25,204 nucleotides of DNA, taken from an uncultured Sphingosinicella sp. (GTDB lineage Bacteria > Pseudomonadota > Alphaproteobacteria > Sphingomonadales > Sphingomonadaceae). Position 1 is the stretch's first letter. The number at the start of each line of letters is the position of its first letter. The stretch lies in the NCBI GenBank assembly GCA_946886275.1, contig CAMPIH010000010.1:1-25204 (forward strand). The letters are read 5' to 3'. The position numbers and the translations under genes were made by a program. This document shows positions 14,148-20,628 of this stretch, one piece after another. The notes beneath the pieces were generated by a model. The model was not told where the DNA came from. It ran no database searches and saw only the letters and a program-made list of their open reading frames with translations.

Positions 14148-16982
14148 TCAGAAACGGAAGCGTGCGCCCAGCGAGACGGTGGATTCGTTGAAGCGGACGA
14201 AGCGCGGGAACTGGGATTCGGTGCCGCCTTGCGGCTGATCGAGCCGGGTCAGGGTCGATCGGAACGGCGTCTTCAGGATGTTCGTCGCATCGGCGAACAA
14301 GGTGAGATGCTCGGACAGGTTGAAGCTCGTCGAGAAATCGAGCCGACCAAGCGCCCTCGCCTCCTCGATGTAGAGATGGTCGCCGCGCGGAGCGAACAGG
14401 TCGAGATATCCGCTCCGCCAGTTATAGGCCAGCCGAGCGGAGAAGGTCTCGTCCTCATACATGCCGATCAGATTGTAGGACCAGTCGGACACGTCGAGCA
14501 GGTTGCGGTTGACGATATTCCCGGCCGGGCTGGCCTGGGTACCGACCACTTCGCAGATGCTTCCGCAATTTGGAACGGCCGGGCTGTAGGTAAAGTCGGC
14601 CCGGGCATCGAGGTGGGTGAGATTGGCCTGGACTCCGAAATTGCTCAGCCAGTCCGGCATCCCGCCGAAATCGAAGAAGGTGCTGAGCTGAACCTCGAAG
14701 CCGCGAATATCGCCAGCGCCGGAGTTGATCGGTCCGTTGAAGCGGAGCGGGAGGCCGGTGATGGCCGTGCCCTCGAACGTCGTCCCCTCGATGAACCCCT
14801 GCATGTCGCGATGGAAGACGGCGAGCGACGCAAAGCCGGTGCGGGAGAAATAATATTCGAGCGACGCATCGTAATTGTCGGACTTCAGCCGATCGAGGAA
14901 CGGGTTGCCGCCACTGCCGGTCTGGAAGCAATTCTCCGGGATCGGCGTCTCGTTGAAACAGGCCGGCGGCCGATCGAGAGTCGCCGAGGGCCGAAGGTCG
15001 GTGAAGGACGGTCGCGTCCGGGTCTGAGTGAAGGACAGGCGAAGCTGAAGCTCCGGGTTGAAGCGGAAACGCGCACTGACGTTCGGAAGCCAGTCGGTAT
15101 ATTCGCGGTCGACGCTGGTCGGCGTGAAGACGCCCGGCGGCTCCGGCAGAGGTCCATCCCCGTCCGGGTCCGGAGCGAAGACGAGCCGGGTTCCGTCCGC
15201 TGCAAACTCGGTCTTGACGACGCGCAATCCGACTTGCCCGTCAACGCTCATTCCGCCGCCCAGCTCGAACTCGTAGCGAAGCTGGCCGTAGGCGGCGTAG
15301 CTTTTCTCGTTGGCGTCCCAGGTCTGAAGCGGATCCGGAAGCGGATCGTCGAGGGTGAAGTTGGTCCCGCCGATGTCGATCGTGAACTGCCGCATGTCCT
15401 GGATGCCGTTGCGGATGCTCCGGTATGTCGGTGAAAGCCAGGTGCGGAACTGCTGGACGTCGCTGCCTCGGAAACCGGGCTGGAACAGGACGTAATCGAG
15501 CGGCACCTGGCTGAACGGAATGCGCTGGTCCTCGACCGGGGCGTTGCCGAAATAGCGGTTGCCGAACTCGCGGTGCGAATCGCGATTGACGTGGCGAAGG
15601 CCGAACTGGAGCTCCGGCAGCGCCGCCATGCCCGTGTCGTAGGTGAAATCGAGCCGCGCCTGCCAATCGTCGCCCTGCGACTGCTGGGCTTCCTCGTAGA
15701 AGCCGCGATAGACGTAATTGGCCGGATTGGCGGGGTCGAAATTGGCGAAGCTGAATTCCGCACCGCCGTCTTCCGCATCGACGTCGGTGTCGAAGGTCAC
15801 CGTCTGGCGGTTGGCGAACGCATAATCGACGCTTGCAGTCGATCCGGTGAAGGTGCTTTCGGTTCGGGCGAGATCCGCCGAAACCCGCAACGGGCCGGTG
15901 TCCCATGAGCCGCCGACCGCGAACTGGTAGGTGTTGGTCTTGTTGAAGGTTCCGCCCTGGAAGCCGTCGGGACGGAACGGATTGGTGACGGTGCCGCTCT
16001 CGAGCAGATCGGGTCTTCCGTCGCGGGTCTGGAAATTGGTGAAGCCGGAGCCGCCCCACAAGGGCACGGCGAGCAGCCGGTCGGAAACGCGGTTGCGGAA
16101 GCCTTGCCACAAGCCTTCGGCGTAGAGCTCGATGCCCGGCCTCGGCCGATACTGGATCGCGGCATTGACCGACGGTCGAGTGCGATCGCCCTCGCCATAG
16201 AATATCCGCTGGATATCGGGGAACCGGCTGCCATTGGGTCCGCCGCCGGCGACGAAATCCGTATTCTCGCGGGTCGAGTCGAGATAGCGAAGCCGCGTAT
16301 AGGAGAATCCGATCAGGGCACCGATCTCGCCGCCGTCACCGACGTCCCAGCGATCGGTGATCAGGATATTGCCGTTCGGCGTGATCTCGTCCGCCTGATA
16401 GGTGTAGAGACCCCAGACGGAGCCGGCGATCTCGAGGCCGTCGTTGAAATCGAACGGCCGCCGCGAACGGACGTTGACGAGGCCCGCGAGGCCGGGCTCG
16501 ATCAGGTTCGCGGTGGAGGTCTTGAACACCTCGATTGCGCCGATCGCGCCCGACGGGAAATCCTGGAGCGCGACCGATCGGGTCTCCGCGGTGAAAATCT
16601 CGCGGCCATTATACGTAGTCGCGAAATCGGGCAGGCCGCGGACGAGCACCCGTCCCGCCTCGCCGCCGCCGCGTTCGACCTGGACGCCCGGAATTCGCGC
16701 CGCGGTGTCGGAAACGGCGATGTCGGGGAGCTTGCCGATATCCTCGGCGACGATGGCGTCGATGACCTGGTCCGAATTGCGCTTCAAATTCTGCGCCGAT
16801 TGGAGGCTCTGGCGAAGCCCGGTCACGACGATCGTCTCATCGTCGGCGGTCGTGACGTCGGTGGAGTCGGCGGGCGTCTCCTGCGCCTGCTGGCCTTCGG
16901 TGGTCTGCGCCCAGGCTGGGGCTGCACCGGCGACGAGCATGGTAATGGAGGACGAGCAGAGAATGAGCGTCTTCACACGCAT
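14148..16982 (-). CDS. TonB-dependent receptor
   Basis: An outer-membrane 22-strand barrel importing a ligand with TonB energy, here probably an oligosaccharide given the neighbours. The 944-aa product starts at ATG 16982 (GGGGAG 7 nt upstream) with signal peptide residues 1-25 (ending APAWA). The plug domain begins near residue 50 (ETIVVTGLRQSLQSAQNLKR) and continues with DIGKLPDIAVSD, RIPGVQVERGGG and VLVRGLPDF. The protein ends GARFRF, with the terminal Phe that BamA recognises. The frame extends to 17036 but that stretch lacks a ribosome site. It belongs to the large sphingomonad/Caulobacter/Xanthomonas receptor class often paired with tryptophan-halogenase genes. It is transcribed away from a recognisable promoter at 17042-17070. 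Confidence 0.93.
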   Translation of the reverse strand: MRVKTLILCSSSITMLVAGAAPAWAQTTEGQQAQETPADSTDVTTADDETIVVTGLRQSLQSAQNLKRNSDQVIDAIVAEDIGKLPDIAVSDTAARIPGVQVERGGGEAGRVLVRGLPDFATTYNGREIFTAETRSVALQDFPSGAIGAIEVFKTSTANLIEPGLAGLVNVRSRRPFDFNDGLEIAGSVWGLYTYQADEITPNGNILITDRWDVGDGGEIGALIGFSYTRLRYLDSTRENTDFVAGGGPNGSRFPDIQRIFYGEGDRTRPSVNAAIQYRPRPGIELYAEGLWQGFRNRVSDRLLAVPLWGGSGFTNFQTRDGRPDLLESGTVTNPFRPDGFQGGTFNKTNTYQFAVGGSWDTGPLRVSADLARTESTFTGSTASVDYAFANRQTVTFDTDVDAEDGGAEFSFANFDPANPANYVYRGFYEEAQQSQGDDWQARLDFTYDTGMAALPELQFGLRHVNRDSHREFGNRYFGNAPVEDQRIPFSQVPLDYVLFQPGFRGSDVQQFRTWLSPTYRSIRNGIQDMRQFTIDIGGTNFTLDDPLPDPLQTWDANEKSYAAYGQLRYEFELGGGMSVDGQVGLRVVKTEFAADGTRLVFAPDPDGDGPLPEPPGVFTPTSVDREYTDWLPNVSARFRFNPELQLRLSFTQTRTRPSFTDLRPSATLDRPPACFNETPIPENCFQTGSGGNPFLDRLKSDNYDASLEYYFSRTGFASLAVFHRDMQGFIEGTTFEGTAITGLPLRFNGPINSGAGDIRGFEVQLSTFFDFGGMPDWLSNFGVQANLTHLDARADFTYSPAVPNCGSICEVVGTQASPAGNIVNRNLLDVSDWSYNLIGMYEDETFSARLAYNWRSGYLDLFAPRGDHLYIEEARALGRLDFSTSFNLSEHLTLFADATNILKTPFRSTLTRLDQPQGGTESQFPRFVRFNESTVSLGARFRF

Positions 16983-17041
16983 GGCGAGCTCCCCAGGCTT
17001 GTTCTTCCGCAGCCCTCGACTGGGGCCGTTACGCATCCGCT

Positions 17042-17090
17042 ATAATGCAATGCGCGCGTGGGCCCGACAAGCCATTTATAATATTTATCG
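17042..17090 (-). promoter_or_regulatory. Promoter and AT-rich upstream element of the TonB receptor gene
   Basis: On the minus strand, TTGTCG (17070-17065), a 17-nt spacer and CATTAT (17047-17042) form a plausible sigma-70 promoter with a leader of about 50 nt. Immediately upstream is ATAAAT-ATT-ATAAATGG (17087-17071), a direct repeat resembling the TATAAATG part of the sugar-locus motif. It could be an UP element or regulator site. Confidence 0.5.
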
Positions 17091-17144
17091 GGAAGCTGTG
17101 ACCGGCGGGACGCAGACGCGACCTGGGCGGAGGGCTTCGTCGGC

Positions 17145-17606
17145 TTACCGGAGAGCGGGATTCGCGCGACCGGACGAGCCGCCGCCCTCTCCGCCGAGGA
17201 GTCGGCGAGCGTCCGAGAGGATATGCGCCATGGCCGTTTCCGGGAGCGGCTTCGAGGATCCGTAGCCCCTCCGCCCGCCGAGCGCATATTCGAGCTTCCA
17301 GAGCAAGGCGGCGGTGTCCGGCGCGGGCCTCAGGAGAAGAGCATCCATCAGGCAGCGCGAGTGCCGGCTCATGTCCTGATATTGATATTCCGCGCGCATC
17401 AGCTGCGCGAGCTCGCCGTCGGTGAAGCGTTCCTTGCAGCAAAAGGCGGAGAGATTCTCGCGGTGGAAATTCTCCGCTTCCATCCCGGCCTCGATCGCAT
17501 CTTCGAAGGCGAACTTCCACGACAGGTCGCTCGCCGGAACGGCGAGGGCGTCGATCGTCGCTTGATGCTGTCGTGCGGCACGAGCCACGTGAATCGCTCC
17601 AGTCAT
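17145..17606 (-). CDS. Conserved-looking protein of unknown function (153 aa)
   Basis: I do not recognise a named family. The start is set at ATG 17606; the frame is open to 17684 but with no better ribosome site. The product appears mostly alpha-helical: residues 1-28 form an Ala/Gln-rich helix, and the centre has ENFHRENLSAFCCKERFTDG, then DTAALLWKLEYALGGRRGYG. A WKLEYAL-like segment recurs, as I recall, in alphaproteobacterial hypothetical proteins. The tail is Gly/Ser-rich and low complexity. There is no signal peptide or membrane segment. It is divergent from the ctrA-like gene, with which it shares a 201-bp region, and follows the TonB receptor promoter. Confidence 0.65.
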   Translation of the reverse strand: MTGAIHVARAARQHQATIDALAVPASDLSWKFAFEDAIEAGMEAENFHRENLSAFCCKERFTDGELAQLMRAEYQYQDMSRHSRCLMDALLLRPAPDTAALLWKLEYALGGRRGYGSSKPLPETAMAHILSDARRLLGGEGGGSSGRANPALR

Positions 17607-17713
17607 TGGTGTCGCCCAATCCTGGACCGGCAGCTGCTTAGAATTCGGTAGCCGAAGGACCGTGAATCTACGGTCGCCGGCCATCGCTCGCGGGTCGCGA
17701 AGAAAAGGCCGGT

Positions 17714-17748
17714 ATTTCTACGGACCTCGATGGTTAACCGCCGATAAC
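17714..17748 (+). promoter_or_regulatory. Upstream region of the ctrA-like gene: TTCTACGG element and CtrA-like half-sites
   Basis: ATTTCTACGG (17714-17723) recurs exactly upstream of the second PilZ gene. Just downstream, GGTTA-N8-TAACC (17732-17749) is an inverted repeat holding TTAA-N6-ATAA, one mismatch from a CtrA box with 6-bp spacing (the usual spacing is 7). A related AATCTACGG lies at 17665-17673. This could allow autoregulation by a CtrA protein. Confidence 0.4.
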
Positions 17749-17807
17749 CGGATCCGCGCCAGTGACGAATCGACACGAGCGCCGAACGCGACTCGAGGAG
17801 AGAATGC

Positions 17808-18506
17808 ATGCGCGTCTTGCTGATAGAAGATGAGCCAACGACGGCCGAGGCGATCGAGCTGATGCTGACTCGTGAGGGGTTCAACGTCTTCGCCACCGAC
17901 CTTGGCGAGGAGGGCTTGGATCTCGGCAGGCTCTACGACTACGACATCATCTGCCTCGACCTGAACCTGCCGGACATGGACGGTTTTGAGGTGCTCAAGA
18001 AGCTCCGAGCCGCCAAGGTGGCTACGCCGGTGCTGATCATGTCAGGCAATAGCGCGCTCGACTCGAAGGTCAGGGCGCTCGGCCTGGGCGCCGACGATTA
18101 TGTCACGAAGCCTTTCCATCGGGATGAGCTGATTGCGCGAATCCATGCCATCGTCCGCCGGTCGATGGGGCATTCCCAGTCGGTGATCAGGACCGGCAAG
18201 CTCTCGGTGAATGTCGACGCCAAGACCGTCGAGGTCGACGGCGCCAGCGTTCACCTGACCGCCAAGGAATATGCAGTGCTGGAGCTGTTGAGCCTGCGCA
18301 AGGGCACCACCCTGACGAAAGACAATTTCCTCAATCACCTCTACGGCCTGGATGAGCCCGAACGAAAGATCGTCGATGTCTTCATCTGCAAGTTACGCAA
18401 GAAGCTGAGCCTTGCCTGCGGCGGTGACAATTACATCCAGACCGTGTGGGGCCGGGGGTACATGCTCACCGAGCAGGCCGAAGAGCCGCTCGCGCTGGCG
18501 GCCTGA
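17808..18506 (+). CDS. ctrA: CtrA-family response regulator (paralogue of the cell-cycle regulator)
   Basis: An OmpR/PhoB-type regulator of 232 aa that reads like CtrA along its whole length. The receiver has Asp51 in [11 protein letters not shown], the switch MSGNS and Lys in [10 protein letters not shown]; the DNA-binding domain has [12 protein letters not shown] and VWGRGYML. Differences from the CtrA I remember: [11 protein letters not shown] where CtrA has LYGGMDEPELK (one residue shorter), KEYAVLELL for KEYQMLELL, and [10 protein letters not shown] kept. This suggests a paralogue rather than the essential copy, though that cannot be settled here. The C-terminus ends PLALAA, like the ssrA degron, implying ClpXP turnover. 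GAGGAGAG precedes ATG 17808. It is followed by a tightly spaced small gene. Confidence 0.86.
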   Translation: MRVLLIEDEPTTAEAIELMLTREGFNVFATDLGEEGLDLGRLYDYDIICLDLNLPDMDGFEVLKKLRAAKVATPVLIMSGNSALDSKVRALGLGADDYVTKPFHRDELIARIHAIVRRSMGHSQSVIRTGKLSVNVDAKTVEVDGASVHLTAKEYAVLELLSLRKGTTLTKDNFLNHLYGLDEPERKIVDVFICKLRKKLSLACGGDNYIQTVWGRGYMLTEQAEEPLALAA

Positions 18507-18508
18507 AG

Positions 18509-18748
18509 ATGTTCGCGAAGATCGGAAAAGCCGAGTGGCGGCGTTCTCCCGTCGAGGCATCGGAGCAATCCGAGGCGAAGGATGGACTGGATTGCCTGGC
18601 ACAATCGAGACTGGACAGATTGACGGCTCGCGGACGCGAGGAGCGCCAACTCTATCCGCTGCCGCCGGATCAGCCGGAGGAGCCGAAGACGGTTCGAAAA
18701 CTCTTCTGGGCTCCGGACGAATTACCTCCTGTGGCCGTGCCGAGATAA
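18509..18748 (+). CDS. Small protein of unknown function downstream of the ctrA-like gene (79 aa)
   Basis: ATG 18509 begins 2 nt after the stop of the ctrA-like gene, so translation could be coupled; there is no strong Shine-Dalgarno. The product is hydrophilic and charged (FAKIGKAEWRRSPVEASEQS, then RLDRLTARGREERQLYPLPP), with a Pro-rich C-terminal half ending LPPVAVPR. No membrane segment or known motif was seen. The assignment rests on tight spacing and open frame only. It may be a small partner of the regulator or a non-coding remnant. Confidence 0.4.
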   Translation: MFAKIGKAEWRRSPVEASEQSEAKDGLDCLAQSRLDRLTARGREERQLYPLPPDQPEEPKTVRKLFWAPDELPPVAVPR

Positions 18749-18873
18749 GTCGATCGGGAACGCTCCTCCTTCGGTACGGATGGCCGATCTACGCGAAGCG
18801 ACTTTCCAATGGCTCGGCTGCGGACCCTATGACCCCGACGATCTGGCCCGAGTCAGGCGTCGCGCTTCGACAT

Positions 18874-18902
18874 ACGCAATTCTACGGATGCGCAAGTTAC
18901 GC
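18874..18902 (+). promoter_or_regulatory. ACGCA-N-TTCTACGG-N11-ACGC element upstream of the first PilZ gene
   Basis: ACGCAATTCTACGG (18874-18887), an 11-nt gap and ACGC (18899-18902). The same pattern with the same gap stands before the second PilZ gene at 23167-23195. The 3' end of the element is 60 nt before the GTG at 18962, compared with 64 nt before the ATG of the second PilZ gene. Probably a shared promoter or activator site. Confidence 0.45.
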
Positions 18903-18961
18903 ACCGGGAGGTTATCATACGTTAGTCCGCCGCTGAATCATTGGCTTGGGGGAGCACGAAG

Positions 18962-19021
18962 GTGAAAAATCGCGGACTACGGGCGCGGGCAGCAGCACCA
19001 ACGCGCGGATCCGCCGCATGA
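18962..19021 (+). CDS. Possible 19-codon upstream ORF coupled to the PilZ gene
   Basis: GTG 18962 has an excellent GGGGGAG 7 nt upstream and opens a 19-codon frame ending in TGA 19019-19021, which overlaps the PilZ ATG (ATGA). The peptide begins (M)KNRGLRARAA, resembling the N-terminus MKAREPR of the second PilZ protein. It may be a leader peptide that couples translation, or a remnant of a displaced original start. The alternative is that PilZ starts in frame at TTG 18946. Confidence 0.35.
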   Translation: MKNRGLRARAAAPTRGSAA

Positions 19022-19485
19022 AGGAGCGCGAGCCTCGAACGACCGTCATGATCCCCGCAAGGATCAGGGCCGGCGGCGCCTGGATCGATGCGCGCATTCG
19101 CAACGTCTCTTCGCGCGGGCTCATGCTGGAACTCCGCTCCCCTCTGGATCGTGGGACCTATCTCGAAATTGCTCGGACCCGCCTCAGGATCACGGGCCGG
19201 GTCGTCTGGTCCGATAGCGACCGCTGCGGGATCGAGACTCGTGACGACATCGACCTCGGCAGTCTGACCGAACAAGTTCAGGACAAGCCGGCAGCAACCG
19301 CCTTGCCGATGAAGATGGCGGCATCCGGCAGGACCCAGGACAAGCGGGACCGCAGCAGGGCGCTCGGGAGGCTGATGGAATTCGCCGCGATCATTGCCTG
19401 CACCGCGGGCGGAGCGGGTTTTCTCTCGCATGTGGTTTACGAGCAGATTGCCGGCTCGCTCCAGGTCGTTCAATCGATGATGTAA
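19018..19485 (+). CDS. PilZ-domain protein with C-terminal membrane helix
   Basis: A 155-aa protein starting at ATG 19018, supported by homology to the second PilZ protein (MKEREPR here, MKAREPR there). The PilZ domain spans about residues 3-80: MIPARIRAGG, IRNVSSRGLMLEL with the N-x-S-x-x-G motif (Asn29-Gly34), and RVVWSDSDRCGIE. The usual c-di-GMP-binding RxxxR is imperfect: Glu3 replaces the first Arg (EREPR), although Arg4 and Arg7 are present. Residues 119-139 (MEFAAIIACTAGGAGFLSHVV) form a likely membrane helix, so it may be an inner-membrane-tethered c-di-GMP effector or a non-binding adaptor. It lies downstream of the ctrA-like gene and converges with the receiver gene. Confidence 0.85.
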   Translation: MKEREPRTTVMIPARIRAGGAWIDARIRNVSSRGLMLELRSPLDRGTYLEIARTRLRITGRVVWSDSDRCGIETRDDIDLGSLTEQVQDKPAATALPMKMAASGRTQDKRDRSRALGRLMEFAAIIACTAGGAGFLSHVVYEQIAGSLQVVQSMM

Positions 19486-19550
19486 GGCTTGTGCCGGCAG
19501 CGACGGCGCCCTCGTCAACGTTCAGCGCTGCGACAACAGCCGTCACTCAA

Positions 19551-19937
19551 CTATGTCGATCCTCTGCGAAGACCGGCCAGGATCGACTTGAGCTCGGCGA
19601 GCCGAACTGGTTTGGAGAGTGGCGACAGCATCTGGAGACCGAGTGTTTCGCCATAGGTCCGGGAAGCCTCCAGCCGCGGACGATCGAACCCGCTGATGAT
19701 CAGCACCGAACCGTCATACTTCCGGGACGCCAGGAATCGCAGGACGTCGTGACCGTCGCCGTCCGGCATGCCCAGATCGAGAACGACCGCGTCCGGAATC
19801 GCCCGATCGAAGGCGGTCGCGAAATCCGTCGCGTTGAGCGCGATGGCGACATCGAAGCCCGCCCGCCGGCCGGCATGAGCAGCGAACCCGCCCAAGGCGG
19901 GTTCGTCATCGACGACAAGTAGCTTCGGCACCGACAT
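19551..19937 (-). CDS. Single-domain response regulator (CheY-like receiver)
   Basis: A stand-alone receiver of 128 aa: acidic pair Asp10-Asp11 in LLVVDDEPAL, phosphoacceptor Asp54 in VVLDLGMPDGDG, conserved Ser in LIISGFD, and Lys in LSKPVRL. There is no output domain, so it acts by protein contact or as a phosphate shuttle. AGGAG lies 6-8 nt before ATG 19937. It is the last gene of a probable operon with the hybrid kinase and FixJ-type regulator, 63 bp after the latter. Beyond the conserved receiver signature its partner cannot be determined; the hybrid kinase next door is the obvious candidate phosphodonor. Confidence 0.9.
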   Translation of the reverse strand: MSVPKLLVVDDEPALGGFAAHAGRRAGFDVAIALNATDFATAFDRAIPDAVVLDLGMPDGDGHDVLRFLASRKYDGSVLIISGFDRPRLEASRTYGETLGLQMLSPLSKPVRLAELKSILAGLRRGST

Positions 19938-20000
19938 TGCTCACTCCTCACCAGCTTTGGCGCCGGGACGCCCGGCCTTGTTCACGGCCTTCTTCTTCGC

Positions 20001-20588
20001 TTATCGGATCAGGCCCATGTCCCGGGCCCGCAGGAGAGCTTGCGTGAGGTTGGCGACGCCGAACTTTCGAATGATCCGCGAGCGGTGCATTTCCACCGTG
20101 CGCGAGCTCAGGTTCAGGCGCGACGCGACGACCTTGTTGGAAGTCCCGTCGGCAAAGGCCAGCAGGACTTCCTTCTCGCGAGCGGTGAGCGACTCGAAAG
20201 CCCCCGCCGATTCAACTGCTTCGATCCGGGCGAAGGCGCCTTGAATGACGCTGATCAGCTCGTCCTTTCGGAAAGGCTTCTGCAGAAAGTCGAGCGCTCC
20301 CTGCCTGACGGCGCGGACAGCAGACGGAATGTCGCCATAGCCCGAAATCATGACGACAGGATTTGCCGGCAACAGGTTTTCAAGCCGGTCAAGAAGCTCG
20401 AGACCGCTCATCCCGGGCAGCCGCATGTCGAGAAGGATGACTCCGAGCGGCCGCTCCGAATAGCCCTCCAGCAGCGCCTCGGCAGAGTCGAACTCTACGG
20501 TGTAAATTCCGGCGTCGGTCAGCGCGCGCCGGATCGTCCTTCGTAGCGCCTCGTCGTCCTCGACCACATAGACCCGCCGATCCAGCAT
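20001..20588 (-). CDS. FixJ-family response regulator (receiver plus LuxR-type HTH)
   Basis: A transcription factor of 195 aa. The receiver (residues 4-117) has VVEDDEALRR, phosphoacceptor Asp54 in ILLDMRLPGMSG, MISGYGD and LQKPFRKDEL. The LuxR-type helix-turn-helix (about 130-195) has LTAREKEVLLAFADG, NKVVASRLNLSSRTVEMHR and a terminal ARDMGLIR. ATG 20588 is chosen since GGGAGGA lies 9 nt upstream; TTG 20597 in frame is too close to it. It sits 40 bp after the hybrid kinase, its likely cognate sensor, and upstream of the lone receiver. Target genes are unknown; the nearby PilZ and ctrA-like genes are possible. Confidence 0.92.
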   Translation of the reverse strand: MLDRRVYVVEDDEALRRTIRRALTDAGIYTVEFDSAEALLEGYSERPLGVILLDMRLPGMSGLELLDRLENLLPANPVVMISGYGDIPSAVRAVRQGALDFLQKPFRKDELISVIQGAFARIEAVESAGAFESLTAREKEVLLAFADGTSNKVVASRLNLSSRTVEMHRSRIIRKFGVANLTQALLRARDMGLIR

Positions 20589-20628
20589 TCGATTCAATCC
20601 TCCCGGCCCATTTCAGGCCGCGCCAGAA

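Noticed and set aside
16104..17045. Plus-strand open frame (313 codons) opposite the TonB receptor N-terminus
   Set aside because: The receptor signal peptide and plug domain lie on the minus strand, and the composition of this frame is shadow-like.
18780..18965. 61-codon frame between the small gene and the first PilZ gene
   Set aside because: No ribosome site. It overlaps the shared TTCTACGG element and is not in the same frame as the comparable stretch before the second PilZ gene.
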